From: Streptomyces hundungensis
GTDB taxonomy: Bacteria > Actinomycetota > Actinomycetes > Streptomycetales > Streptomycetaceae
Assembly: GCF_003627815.1 (NCBI RefSeq)
Contig: NZ_CP032698.1
Span: 1,798,001-1,862,000 of the forward strand
Direction of reading: 5' to 3'
DNA length: 64,000 nucleotides
This document shows, in pieces, positions 25,354 through 32,800 of this stretch (position 1 is its first letter; the number at the start of each line of letters is the position of its first letter). The position numbers and the translations under genes are program-made. The notes below the pieces were generated by a model. It did no database searches. It worked only from the letters and a program-made list of their open reading frames with translations, and was not told where the DNA came from.

Positions 25354-26757
25354 CTAGCCGAGGTACTGACAGGTGGCGCGCGGGACGTAGCAGCCGTGCC
25401 CGGCCCGGCCGGTGTACGTCCGCCGGTCGATGACCGTCTCACCGCGTGAGAGCACGCTCTCGACCTGCCCGGTCAGCCGCTTGCCCTCGTACGCCGAGTA
25501 GTCGACGTTCATGTGGTGCGTCTCGGCGGAGACGGTCTGCTCGGCGTGCGGGTCGTAGATGACGACGTCCGCGTCGGCGCCGGGCGCGATGGTGCCCTTC
25601 TGCGGGTAGAGGCCGAACATCCGGGCCGGTGTGGCGCAGGCGATCTCGATCCAGCGGCGGCGCGAGATGTGGCCGTCGACGACCGCCTGGTGCAACAGGT
25701 CCATCCGGTTCTCGACGCCGGGCAGCCCGTTGGGAATCTTGGAGAAGTCGCCCCGGCCCAGCTCCTTCTGGCCCGTGAAGCAGAACGGGCAGTGGTCGGT
25801 GGAGACCACCTGGAGGTCATTGGTGCGCAGGCCCCGCCACAGCGCGGCCTGATGTTCCTTGGGGCGCAAGGGAGTTGAGCAGACGTACTTGGCGCCCTCG
25901 AAGCCGGGCTCGGCGAGGTTGTCGGTGGACAGGAACAGATACTGCGGGCAGGTCTCGCCGAAGACGGGGAGCCCCTTGTCGCGGGCGGTGGCGATTTCGG
26001 CGAGGGCCTCCTCGGCGGAGACGTGCACGACGTAGAGCGGGGCGCCCGCGACGCGGGCCAGCTGGATCGCGCGGTGGGTGGCCTCCGCCTCCAGGAGCGC
26101 CTTGCGGACCTCGCCGTGGTAGCGGGGGTCGCTCTGGCCGCGCGCGAGCGCCTGCTCGACCAGGACGTCGATGGCGATGCCGTTCTCGGCGTGCATCATG
26201 ATCAGCCCGCCGTTGTCGGCGGAGCGCTGCATGGCGCGCAGGATCTGGCCGTCGTCGCTGTAGAAGACCCCGGGGTACGCCATGAAGAGCTTGAAGGAGG
26301 TGATGCCCTCCTCGACGAGCCGGTCCATCTCCTTGAGGGAGCCCTCGTTGACGTCGGAGAGGATCATGTGGAAGCCGTAGTCGATGGCGCACCGGCCGTC
26401 GGCCTTGGCGAACCAGGCGTCGAGCCCGGCGCGCAGCGCCTGGCCCCGCGGCTGCACGGCGAAGTCCACGATGGTGGTGGTGCCGCCCCAGGCCGCGGCG
26501 CGGGTGCCGGTCTCGAAGGTGTCGGAGGCGAAGGTGCCGCCGAAGGGCAGTTCCATATGGGTGTGGGCGTCGACGCCGCCCGGGATGACGTAGCGGTCGG
26601 TGGCGTCGAGGACCCGGTCCGCGGTCCAGCCCTGGGCCACGCTCGAACCGTGGGCCGCGATGGCCGCGATCCGGCCGTCCTCGATCAGTACGTCGGCGTG
26701 GGTCTCGTCGGCGGCGGTGATGACCAGGCCGCCGCGGATGAGAGTGCGGGTACTCAT
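25354..26757 (-). CDS. hydA: Dihydropyrimidinase (D-hydantoinase)
   Basis: 467 residues, amidohydrolase superfamily. Visible metal motifs: GGVDAHTHMELPFGG, the carbamylated-Lys segment SFKLFMAYPG, MMHAENG, YVVHVSAEEAL and the STDHCPF Asp. It hydrolyses dihydrouracil/dihydrothymine or hydantoins to N-carbamoyl beta-amino acids. The next step, ureidopropionase, is encoded in the same operon. Confidence 0.94.
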   Translation of the reverse strand: MSTRTLIRGGLVITAADETHADVLIEDGRIAAIAAHGSSVAQGWTADRVLDATDRYVIPGGVDAHTHMELPFGGTFASDTFETGTRAAAWGGTTTIVDFAVQPRGQALRAGLDAWFAKADGRCAIDYGFHMILSDVNEGSLKEMDRLVEEGITSFKLFMAYPGVFYSDDGQILRAMQRSADNGGLIMMHAENGIAIDVLVEQALARGQSDPRYHGEVRKALLEAEATHRAIQLARVAGAPLYVVHVSAEEALAEIATARDKGLPVFGETCPQYLFLSTDNLAEPGFEGAKYVCSTPLRPKEHQAALWRGLRTNDLQVVSTDHCPFCFTGQKELGRGDFSKIPNGLPGVENRMDLLHQAVVDGHISRRRWIEIACATPARMFGLYPQKGTIAPGADADVVIYDPHAEQTVSAETHHMNVDYSAYEGKRLTGQVESVLSRGETVIDRRTYTGRAGHGCYVPRATCQYLG

Positions 26758-26804
26758 CGGTGGAGCTCCCTTTCGTACACGGACACGTACACATACACCT
26801 GTCT

Positions 26805-26849
26805 GGGCTGCTCAGGGCTGGGCTGCTCAGGGCTGGGCTGCTCGTGCCT
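26805..26849. repeat. 15-bp tandem repeat, three copies
   Basis: GGGCTGCTCAGGGCT twice and GGGCTGCTCGTGCCT once, in the 103-bp gap between the aminotransferase stop and hydA start. Nearby GTACAC is also repeated. It breaks an otherwise tight operon and may be a spacer or an mRNA structure. Confidence 0.6.
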
Positions 26850-26860
26850 GGCTGCACCAA

Positions 26861-28144
26861 CTACACGCTGTGCAGGGCGCGTTCGAGGATCGCCGCGCCC
26901 TCTTCGGCTTCGGCGACGGTGAGGGTGAGGGGTGGCGCGATGCGCAGCACGCTGGTGTCGTGGCCGCCGCCCTTGCCGAGGAGCAGGCCGCCCTCACGCG
27001 CCGCTTCGAGGACCGCGGCGGCGGCCTCGGGGTTGGCCCGGTCGGTGCCCGGCTCGACCAGTTCGATGCCGGCCATCAGACCCCGGCCGCGCACCTCGCG
27101 GACGAGGGGGAGCTGGGCGCCGATCGCCCGCAGTCGCTCGATGAGCAGTCCACCGACGCGCCGGGCGTTGCCCTGGAGGTCGTGTTCGAGGAGGTAGCCG
27201 AGGTTGGCGAGGCCCGCCGCCATGGTGACCGGGGAGCCGCCGAAGGTCGAAATGGAGTTGCCGTCCAGGCAGTTCATGACCTCGGCGCGGGCGACGACGC
27301 CCCCGATGGACATGCCGTTGCCGATGCCCTTGGCGAAGGTGAGCAGGTCGGGCGGGCCGCTGCGGGCGTGTGCCTGCCAGCCCCAGAAGTGGTCGCCGGT
27401 GCGGCCCCAGCCGGTCTGCACCTCGTCGGAGATCCACAGGATGCCGTGCCGGTTCAGGACCTCGCGGAACGCGGCGTACAGGCCGTCCGGCGGCGAGGTG
27501 AAGCCGCCGACGCCCTGGATGGGCTCGGCGATCAGCGCGGCCACGTTACGGGTGTGGCCGAGCAGGTCTTCGAGGTCGGCGACGCAGGCCTCGATGAACT
27601 GGCTGTCACCGAGGTGTGCGTAGGGGCCGCGGGAGCGGACGCCGCCGTGGACGTACAGGGTCTGGAGCGGTGAGAGGCTGGTCGGGGACCAGGCGTGGTT
27701 GCCGGTGATGCCGACCGCGCTGAAGGAGCGGCCGTGGTAGCTGTTGCGCATCGCGAGGATCTGGTTGGAGTTGCGGTACGCGGTGGCGAGCAGCAGGGCG
27801 GTGTCGTTGGCCTCGGTGCCGGAGGTGGTGAAGAAGACCCGGGCGTCGGGGATGCCCGACAACTGGGCGATGCGCTCGGCGAGTTCGACCATCTGCCGGT
27901 TGAGGTAGAGCGTCGAGGAGTGGATGATCCGGCCGGCCTGTTCGGCGACGGCCTTGGTGACCTCGGGCAGGGCGTGGGCGGTCATCGTGGTGAGGATGCC
28001 GCCGAAGAAGTCGAGGTACTTGTTTCCTTCGGCGTCCCAGACGTGGCGGCCCTCGCCGTGGGTGATCTCCAGGGGCCGGCGGTAGTAGAGCGCGAGCCAG
28101 TCGGGCAGGACGGCCCGGTGGCGGTCGTACAGGGGGCGGGTCAC
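26861..28144 (-). CDS. Class-III omega-aminotransferase (probable beta-alanine/beta-aminoisobutyrate transaminase)
   Basis: 427 residues, PLP fold type I. Motifs: FTTSGTEANDTALLLA, the AEPIQGVGGF strand, ISDEVQTGWGRTG, and the PLP lysine in LLTFAKGIGNGMS. In this operon it would deaminate the beta-alanine or beta-aminoisobutyrate released by the ureidopropionase. GTG 28144 overlaps the previous stop (GTGA); longer upstream frames are shadows. Confidence 0.9.
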   Translation of the reverse strand: MTRPLYDRHRAVLPDWLALYYRRPLEITHGEGRHVWDAEGNKYLDFFGGILTTMTAHALPEVTKAVAEQAGRIIHSSTLYLNRQMVELAERIAQLSGIPDARVFFTTSGTEANDTALLLATAYRNSNQILAMRNSYHGRSFSAVGITGNHAWSPTSLSPLQTLYVHGGVRSRGPYAHLGDSQFIEACVADLEDLLGHTRNVAALIAEPIQGVGGFTSPPDGLYAAFREVLNRHGILWISDEVQTGWGRTGDHFWGWQAHARSGPPDLLTFAKGIGNGMSIGGVVARAEVMNCLDGNSISTFGGSPVTMAAGLANLGYLLEHDLQGNARRVGGLLIERLRAIGAQLPLVREVRGRGLMAGIELVEPGTDRANPEAAAAVLEAAREGGLLLGKGGGHDTSVLRIAPPLTLTVAEAEEGAAILERALHSV

Positions 28145-28983
28145 GGCTTCACCAGGCCTTCGTAGGCGTCGGGGCGGCGGTCGCGGTAGAACGCCCACTG
28201 TTTGCGGACTTCCTCGATGAGCCCGAAGTCCAGGTCGCGTACGAGGAGTTCCTCCTCCTTGTCGCTGGCCGTCTCGCCGACGAACTGGCCGCGCGGGTCG
28301 ACGAAGTAGCTGGTGCCGTAGAAGTCGTTGTCGCCGTACTCCTCGCGGCCGACGCGGTTGATGGCGGCGATGAAGTACTCGTTGGCGACCGCCGATGCAG
28401 GCTGTTCGAGCTGCCACAGGTAGCCCGAGAGGCCGCGCGAGGTGGCCGAGGGGTTGTAGACCAACTGGGCTCCGTTGAGGCCGAGTTGGCGCCAGCCCTC
28501 GGGGAAGTGGCGGTCGTAGCAGATGTAGACGCCGACCTTGCCGACGGCCGTGTCGAAGACCGGCCAGCCGAGGTTGCCCGGTTTGAAGTAGTACTTCTCC
28601 CAGAAGCCCTTGACCTGGGGGATGTGGTGCTTGCGGTACTTGCCGAGGTAGCTGCCGTCGGCGTCGATGACGGCCGCGGTGTTGTAGTAGAAGCCCTCGT
28701 CCTCGATCTCGAAGACGGGGACGACGATGACCATCCCGGTCTCGCGGGCGAGTTCCCTCATCCGGGTGACGGTGGGGCCGTCGGGGACGGGTTCGGCCCA
28801 GCGGTAGTGCTCGGGTTCCTGCACCTGGCAGAAGTAGGGGGCGTTGAAGACTTCCTGGAAGCCGATGATCTTCGCGCCCCGGCGGGCCGCCTCGCGGGCG
28901 TGTTCCTCATGCTTGGCGATCATGGATTCGGTGTCGCCGGTCCAGGTCGCCTGAACCAGTGCGGCGCGCACGACATTGGCCAT
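28141..28983 (-). CDS. Nitrilase-superfamily amidohydrolase, probable beta-ureidopropionase
   Basis: 280 residues. The catalytic triad is visible: Glu in GFQEVFN, Lys in KYRKHHIPQ, Cys in VYICYDRHFPEG. It hydrolyses N-carbamoyl-beta-alanine to beta-alanine, CO2 and ammonia. ATG 28983 has AAGGAG 6 bp upstream. First gene of the operon. Confidence 0.93.
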   Translation of the reverse strand: MANVVRAALVQATWTGDTESMIAKHEEHAREAARRGAKIIGFQEVFNAPYFCQVQEPEHYRWAEPVPDGPTVTRMRELARETGMVIVVPVFEIEDEGFYYNTAAVIDADGSYLGKYRKHHIPQVKGFWEKYYFKPGNLGWPVFDTAVGKVGVYICYDRHFPEGWRQLGLNGAQLVYNPSATSRGLSGYLWQLEQPASAVANEYFIAAINRVGREEYGDNDFYGTSYFVDPRGQFVGETASDKEEELLVRDLDFGLIEEVRKQWAFYRDRRPDAYEGLVKP

Positions 28984-29017
28984 GAGCTGCTCCTTCGACG
29001 GGTCGTCAGCCAGCCAA

Positions 29018-29045
29018 ATCCACACGCGTAGATCCGTGTGTGGAT
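29018..29045. promoter_or_regulatory. Inverted-repeat operator upstream of the pyrimidine operon
   Basis: ATCCACACGCG and CGTGTGTGGAT flank a short centre (28 bp overall), starting 35 bp upstream of the first operon start. Arms match at 10 of 11 positions. Likely the binding site of the operon's regulator, which is not encoded in the adjacent sequence. Confidence 0.5.
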
Positions 29046-29157
29046 GAGACCGTAAGGCGCGTTACGCACCGTGGCAAGACCATCGCACCTTCGGCGGGGC
29101 CAATCGCGGCGCCACAGGTCAACCGGGGGTGGACGGAGCCCGGGACCTGACGGCGCG

Positions 29158-29658
29158 TCACTTGCGTTCGGCGCTCGGCGCCGGGAGCCGACGCCAGTTG
29201 CCGCGCCGGGCGTGGCGCAGCAGCACCGGGTCGTCGCCGACCACCACGGGGTGGCCGACCTCGGCGAGCAGCGGCAGGTCCGCCGCCTCGTCCGCGTAGG
29301 CGTAGCAGCGGGCGGCGAGTATGCCGCACTCGCGCAGCAGGGCGCGGGCCGCGTACCCCTTGCCCTGGCCGATCATGGGGGCCTCCGGCCGGGAGCAGAG
29401 CACGGCGTCGGGCGCGAGGTCGCGGGTTATCGGCGCGAGCTCGGTGGCGCCCGCCCTGGCCACCAGGACGACCAGGTGCCCGAGCGCCGCGTGGCCGTGC
29501 AGCGCCGCGAGGACCGGTGGGTGCCAGAGCCGGCCCAGCGGCCCGGTGGCCGCCGCCAGGTCCGGCGCGGCGAGCAGGGTGCCCTCCACGTCGAAGAAGG
29601 CGGCGGCGGTGGGCCGCCCTCGGCGGTCGTCGGGCCGGGTGCGGCTGGTCGTGTCCAT
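29158..29658 (-). CDS. HAD-superfamily protein with altered catalytic motif
   Basis: 166 residues. Motif I reads FFDVEGTLL: the nucleophile Asp is kept but the second (acid/base) Asp is Glu. Motif II VVLVARAG lacks the usual Ser/Thr, while Lys (GQGKGYAARALL) and motif IV (YADEAADLPLL) are present. It is short for an HAD-IB phosphatase and lacks most of the cap. Activity may be weak or lost. ATG 29658 chosen as closest to the domain. Confidence 0.7.
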   Translation of the reverse strand: MDTTSRTRPDDRRGRPTAAAFFDVEGTLLAAPDLAAATGPLGRLWHPPVLAALHGHAALGHLVVLVARAGATELAPITRDLAPDAVLCSRPEAPMIGQGKGYAARALLRECGILAARCYAYADEAADLPLLAEVGHPVVVGDDPVLLRHARRGNWRRLPAPSAERK

Positions 29659-29730
29659 TGCTCTCGACCATGCCCAGCCCGACCCTCGCCTCAATCACCC
29701 TTCTTCAACATTCTGTTGAGTACGTCCGAA

Positions 29731-30051
29731 TCACACGGGTGCGCCGGGATTCTGCGCGTGGGTCAGCGTCTCCCAGGCGACGAAGAGGTCGTCGGTGCCG
29801 CCCGGCCGCTGTTGTTCGGCCAGGTTGCGCGTCGCGGGCAGCGCCAGGTGCAGCCGGTTCTGGAGGTGGTTGAGCAGCACCTCGACGTCCGGGCCCAGGG
29901 ACCGCTCGATCCTGCCGCCGCACAGCCAGCTCGGCGCCGGCTCGCCCAGCTGGTAGCGGGCGTGGAACTCCGCCGCCGCCCCACGCTCGCCCCCGGTCCG
30001 GGTGCGCGCATGATCTGTTGCGCCGAACAGGCAGCCGCGGGGTCGGGACGG
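29731..30051 (-). pseudogene. Start-less 106-codon reading frame continuing the NUDIX gene past its stop
   Basis: Immediately after the NUDIX TGA, the same frame stays open to a TGA at 29731-29733. Composition is protein-like and low in Arg shadows (for example WLCGGRIERSLGPDVEVLLN, NLAEQQRPGGTDDLFVAWET), but no ATG or GTG precedes the conserved-looking part. It is either the tail of a decayed gene or, less likely, a readthrough extension. I do not recognise the family. Confidence 0.45.
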
Positions 30052-30567
30052 TCAGCCGACGGTGTCGGGCAGGCCCTTGAGGGGCACGTGGCCGAGCTCG
30101 GCGGGTGGATCGCCGGGCGACCAGGCGTCGAGCAGGGCGTGCAGTTGGGGCGGCCAGATCTGCTCGTCCGTGTGCCGCAGCTCCTCGGGGGTCCACCAGC
30201 GCCAGCCGAGGATGCGGTCCGCGCGATGCTGGTCCGCGACGTCGGGGCCGAGCTCGCGTACGGGGCCCGGGGCGTCGGCGAGGTAGATGTGCTCGAACTG
30301 GCGGACCGGCACCCCTGCGCGCGTGAAGTCGTGGGTCCAGGTGCACAGCAGCGGGCCGGGTTCCAGGTCGGTCCAGCCGGTCTCCTCGCGCAGCTCGCGC
30401 AGAGCGCCCTCGCGCGGGGACTCCCCCGGGTCGAGGCCGCCGCCGGGCATCGCCCAGTGCGGGCCGACCTCTTCGTTGTCGTATCGCAGCAGGAAGACGG
30501 CTCCTTGCGCGTCCCGCACCACGACCCGCGCGGCCCGGCGGGGCGTACGCGTCGGCGCGGGGCTCAC
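30052..30567 (-). CDS. NUDIX hydrolase
   Basis: 171 residues. Canonical NUDIX box [20 protein letters not shown] followed by ETGW. GTG start overlaps the stop of the upstream XRE gene (GTGA), implying coupling. Substrate unknown. Confidence 0.88.
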   Translation of the reverse strand: MSPAPTRTPRRAARVVVRDAQGAVFLLRYDNEEVGPHWAMPGGGLDPGESPREGALRELREETGWTDLEPGPLLCTWTHDFTRAGVPVRQFEHIYLADAPGPVRELGPDVADQHRADRILGWRWWTPEELRHTDEQIWPPQLHALLDAWSPGDPPAELGHVPLKGLPDTVG

Positions 30568-30824
30568 GCGGCGACCGCGGGAGGCGGCGCGCAGTCGGTC
30601 ACGATCTCGTCCATCGACAGGCCGAGGACGGAGGCGAGGGCGGCCACGGTGAAGAACGCGGGGGTCGGCGCGCGACCCGTCTCGATCTTGCGGAGGGTCT
30701 CGGCGGAGAGGCCCGCCGCGGCCGCGATCTCCGTCATGCTGCGCTGTCCTCGCGCCGAGCGGAGCAACCGGCCGAGCCGCTCGCCACGTTCACGCTCGGC
30801 GGGGGTGAGGGGGGTGCGGACCAT
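30564..30824 (-). CDS. XRE-family helix-turn-helix regulator
   Basis: 86 residues. HTH_3 domain: [20 protein letters not shown] with a following recognition helix, through [14 protein letters not shown]. Probable repressor of itself and the coupled NUDIX gene. It is small, with no ligand domain. A MITE lies 10 bp upstream of its start, so its promoter may lie inside or beyond that element. Confidence 0.85.
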   Translation of the reverse strand: MVRTPLTPAERERGERLGRLLRSARGQRSMTEIAAAAGLSAETLRKIETGRAPTPAFFTVAALASVLGLSMDEIVTDCAPPPAVAA

Positions 30825-30833
30825 GCGGCGATT

Positions 30834-31026
30834 CTAGGGTCTGTCCGGCGGATCTGGTCGCCTCCCGCAGGGCTCGGCTTCTCCGTCCTGGTGAGCGGGG
30901 GCCTGGTGCGTCCAGCTGCAAGGCGGAGGAGGGCGACGATGCGGAGCATCGGCAACCGACGACAACGCGGCAGATGGGCGTGCCAGGCCCCCGCGTCCCA
31001 GACAAGATCCGCCGGACAGGCCCTAG
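30834..31026. mobile_element. MITE-like element with 18-bp inverted repeats and CTAG target duplication
   Basis: CTAG followed by GGTCTGTCCGGCGGATCT at the left (30834-30855) is mirrored at the right by AGATCCGCCGGACAGGCC then CTAG (31005-31026), one mismatch in the arms. The 185-bp body has no gene. CTAG-type duplications are typical of IS5-group transposition, so this is probably a non-autonomous relative mobilised in trans. Confidence 0.7.
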
Positions 31027-31129
31027 CCCCGGCGTCCGGCGCGGCACCCCCGTCGGTGCCGCCCGGCCCGGTTCGCGGTCCCCATGGGCCCCTTTCCCGC
31101 CCCCCGGCTCGACCCCATTCAAATACCGG

Positions 31130-31135
31130 TATAGT
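31130..31135 (+). promoter_or_regulatory. Promoter -10 box TATAGT of map
   Basis: TATAGT lies 7 bp before the ATG at 31143 and no ribosome-binding site is present, so transcription probably starts at or within 1-2 bp of the start codon (leaderless mRNA). Confidence 0.55.
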
Positions 31136-31142
31136 AATGGGA

Positions 31143-31910
31143 ATGGTCAAGATCAAGAGCGATACCCAGATGGACGCCATGCGGGAGGCCGGGCGCGTGG
31201 TCGCCCATGCCCTGGCGGCCGCGCGGAACGCGGCCGGGGTGGGCGTGGAGCTCCGCGCGCTCGACGCCGCGGCCCGCGACGTCCTGTTCAAGGCGGGCGC
31301 CACCTCGCCGTTCCTCGACTACCACCCCGACTTCGCACCCGTTCCCTTTCCCGCCACCGCCTGCGTATCCGTCAACGACGCGATCGTGCACGGCATCCCG
31401 GACGACTACCGGCTGCGCGACGGCGACCTGGTCAGCGTGGACTACGGGGCGATCCTCGACGGCTGGGCCGGGGACTCGGCGATCAGCTTCACCGTCGGCC
31501 GCGCCCGGCCCGAGGACGTACGGCTCGTGGAGACGGCGTTCCGCGCACTGGACGCCGGGATCGCGGCGGCGGTCGTCGGCGGCCGCATCGGCGACATCGC
31601 GCACGCGATCGGCACGGTGTGCCGGTCGGCGGGGTACGGCATTCCGGACGGGTTCGCCGGTCACGGCATCGGCCGGGACATGCACGAGGATCCCGGCGTG
31701 CCCAACGAGGGGCGGGCCGGGCGCGGCATGGTGCTGCGGCACGGCATGGTGCTCGCGATCGAACCGATGGTGATCGGCGACGGGAGCGACGGCTACTACC
31801 CGGCGGCCGACGGGTGGACCCTGCGCACGCTGAGCGGGGCACGCGCCGCCCACGCCGAGCACACGGTCGCCGTCACCGACGCGGGGCCCCGCGTGCTCAC
31901 CCTCCCCTGA
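31143..31910 (+). CDS. map: Methionine aminopeptidase type I
   Basis: 255 residues. Five metal ligands are visible: Asp in VSVDYGAI and GDSAISF, His in FAGHGIGRDMHEDP, Glu in AIEPMVI and AEHTVAV. It removes N-terminal Met from nascent proteins. It is not next to secY/adk, where the housekeeping copy normally sits, so this is probably an additional paralogue. ATG 31143 fits the leaderless promoter; ATG 31137 is two codons earlier. Confidence 0.93.
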   Translation: MVKIKSDTQMDAMREAGRVVAHALAAARNAAGVGVELRALDAAARDVLFKAGATSPFLDYHPDFAPVPFPATACVSVNDAIVHGIPDDYRLRDGDLVSVDYGAILDGWAGDSAISFTVGRARPEDVRLVETAFRALDAGIAAAVVGGRIGDIAHAIGTVCRSAGYGIPDGFAGHGIGRDMHEDPGVPNEGRAGRGMVLRHGMVLAIEPMVIGDGSDGYYPAADGWTLRTLSGARAAHAEHTVAVTDAGPRVLTLP

Positions 31911-31938
31911 CCGGGCGCGCGCCGGAACGCGGGCCCGC

Positions 31939-32643
31939 TCAGTTGTCGGCCAGGAACTCCTGGGCCAGCGCCTGGCCCAGGGTCGCGGCGGCGCCGTGGC
32001 TCTCGATGGGCGTGGCCTGCGAGTGCTGGAACAGGATGTAGGTGACGCCGGATTCGGCGCCGCCCGTCCGGGGGTCGGGGTTCATGCCGAGCGCCTTGGC
32101 GGTGGCGTAGGAGGCCTCGCCGATCGTGGTGCTGGGGCCGGTGTCACCGACGACGGCGTACTCGACCTTGTTGTCGTAGACCACCGCGACGACCGTGCCG
32201 CCGGTGACGCCCGCCGAGCCGTAGTCCCAGAGCGAACCGGCACCCGGGACCACCACATAGGGCACCTTCTCCGCGTTGAGGGGCTTGTCGTTCGCCTGGT
32301 GGAAGCGGGTGTCGGGCTGGAACCAGGGGTCCGTCTTGTTGTTGCAGGCCGCCGTGGGCTGGCCGTCGCAGTCGACGTCCAGGTCGGCCTTCCAGAACAC
32401 GGCGCCGTTCAGGCCGCACACGGGGACGGTGGCCGCCGCGCCGGGGTCGGTCCTGAACTTGCCGCGGGAGACCTGGGAACACGACGTCACCTTGGCGAGG
32501 AGTTCGGCCGCGCGGACCGGTCCCTCGTCCGCCCGGGCGGGTGGCGCGGCGACGAGTCCGTCGCGGGCGGTGGCGGGCAGTGCGGCCGCGGTGAGCAGCG
32601 CGGCGCCGAAGGCGGTCGACAGGGCGAGCGTTCTGGTGCGCAA
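31939..32643 (-). CDS. Secreted GH75-family chitosanase
   Basis: About 234 residues. An N-terminal signal peptide (TLALSTAFGAALLTAAALPA) is followed by a GH75-type domain: CGLNGAVFWKADLDVDCDGQ, then ACNNKTDPWFQPDT and EYAVVGDTGPS, with acidic residues in DLDVDCDG and Glu/Asp in the last motif. It would hydrolyse chitosan outside the cell. TTG 32643 with GGAAGGG upstream is my best start; no ATG or GTG fits the signal peptide. Confidence 0.82.
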   Translation of the reverse strand: MRTRTLALSTAFGAALLTAAALPATARDGLVAAPPARADEGPVRAAELLAKVTSCSQVSRGKFRTDPGAAATVPVCGLNGAVFWKADLDVDCDGQPTAACNNKTDPWFQPDTRFHQANDKPLNAEKVPYVVVPGAGSLWDYGSAGVTGGTVVAVVYDNKVEYAVVGDTGPSTTIGEASYATAKALGMNPDPRTGGAESGVTYILFQHSQATPIESHGAAATLGQALAQEFLADN

Positions 32644-32736
32644 CGTGAAGGACCCTTCCGTCAGGAATCGTGTCCTTACCCGTTGTGCGTGCCGTCGCGC
32701 CCTTCGACGGGGCCGCTCGGGGCCCGTGAACGGCAA

Positions 32737-32780
32737 GAGGCCCGTGGCTCCCGCCCGTTCAGGACGGGGCCACGGGCCTC
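32737..32780 (-). terminator. Terminator hairpin between ggt and the chitosanase gene
   Basis: GAGGCCCGTGGC (32737-32748) and GCCACGGGCCTC (32769-32780) form a perfect 12-bp stem, 20 bp after the ggt stop. No long T run, as is common in Streptomyces. Confidence 0.7.
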
Positions 32781-32800
32781 ACCGGCGACTTCGGCCGGGG

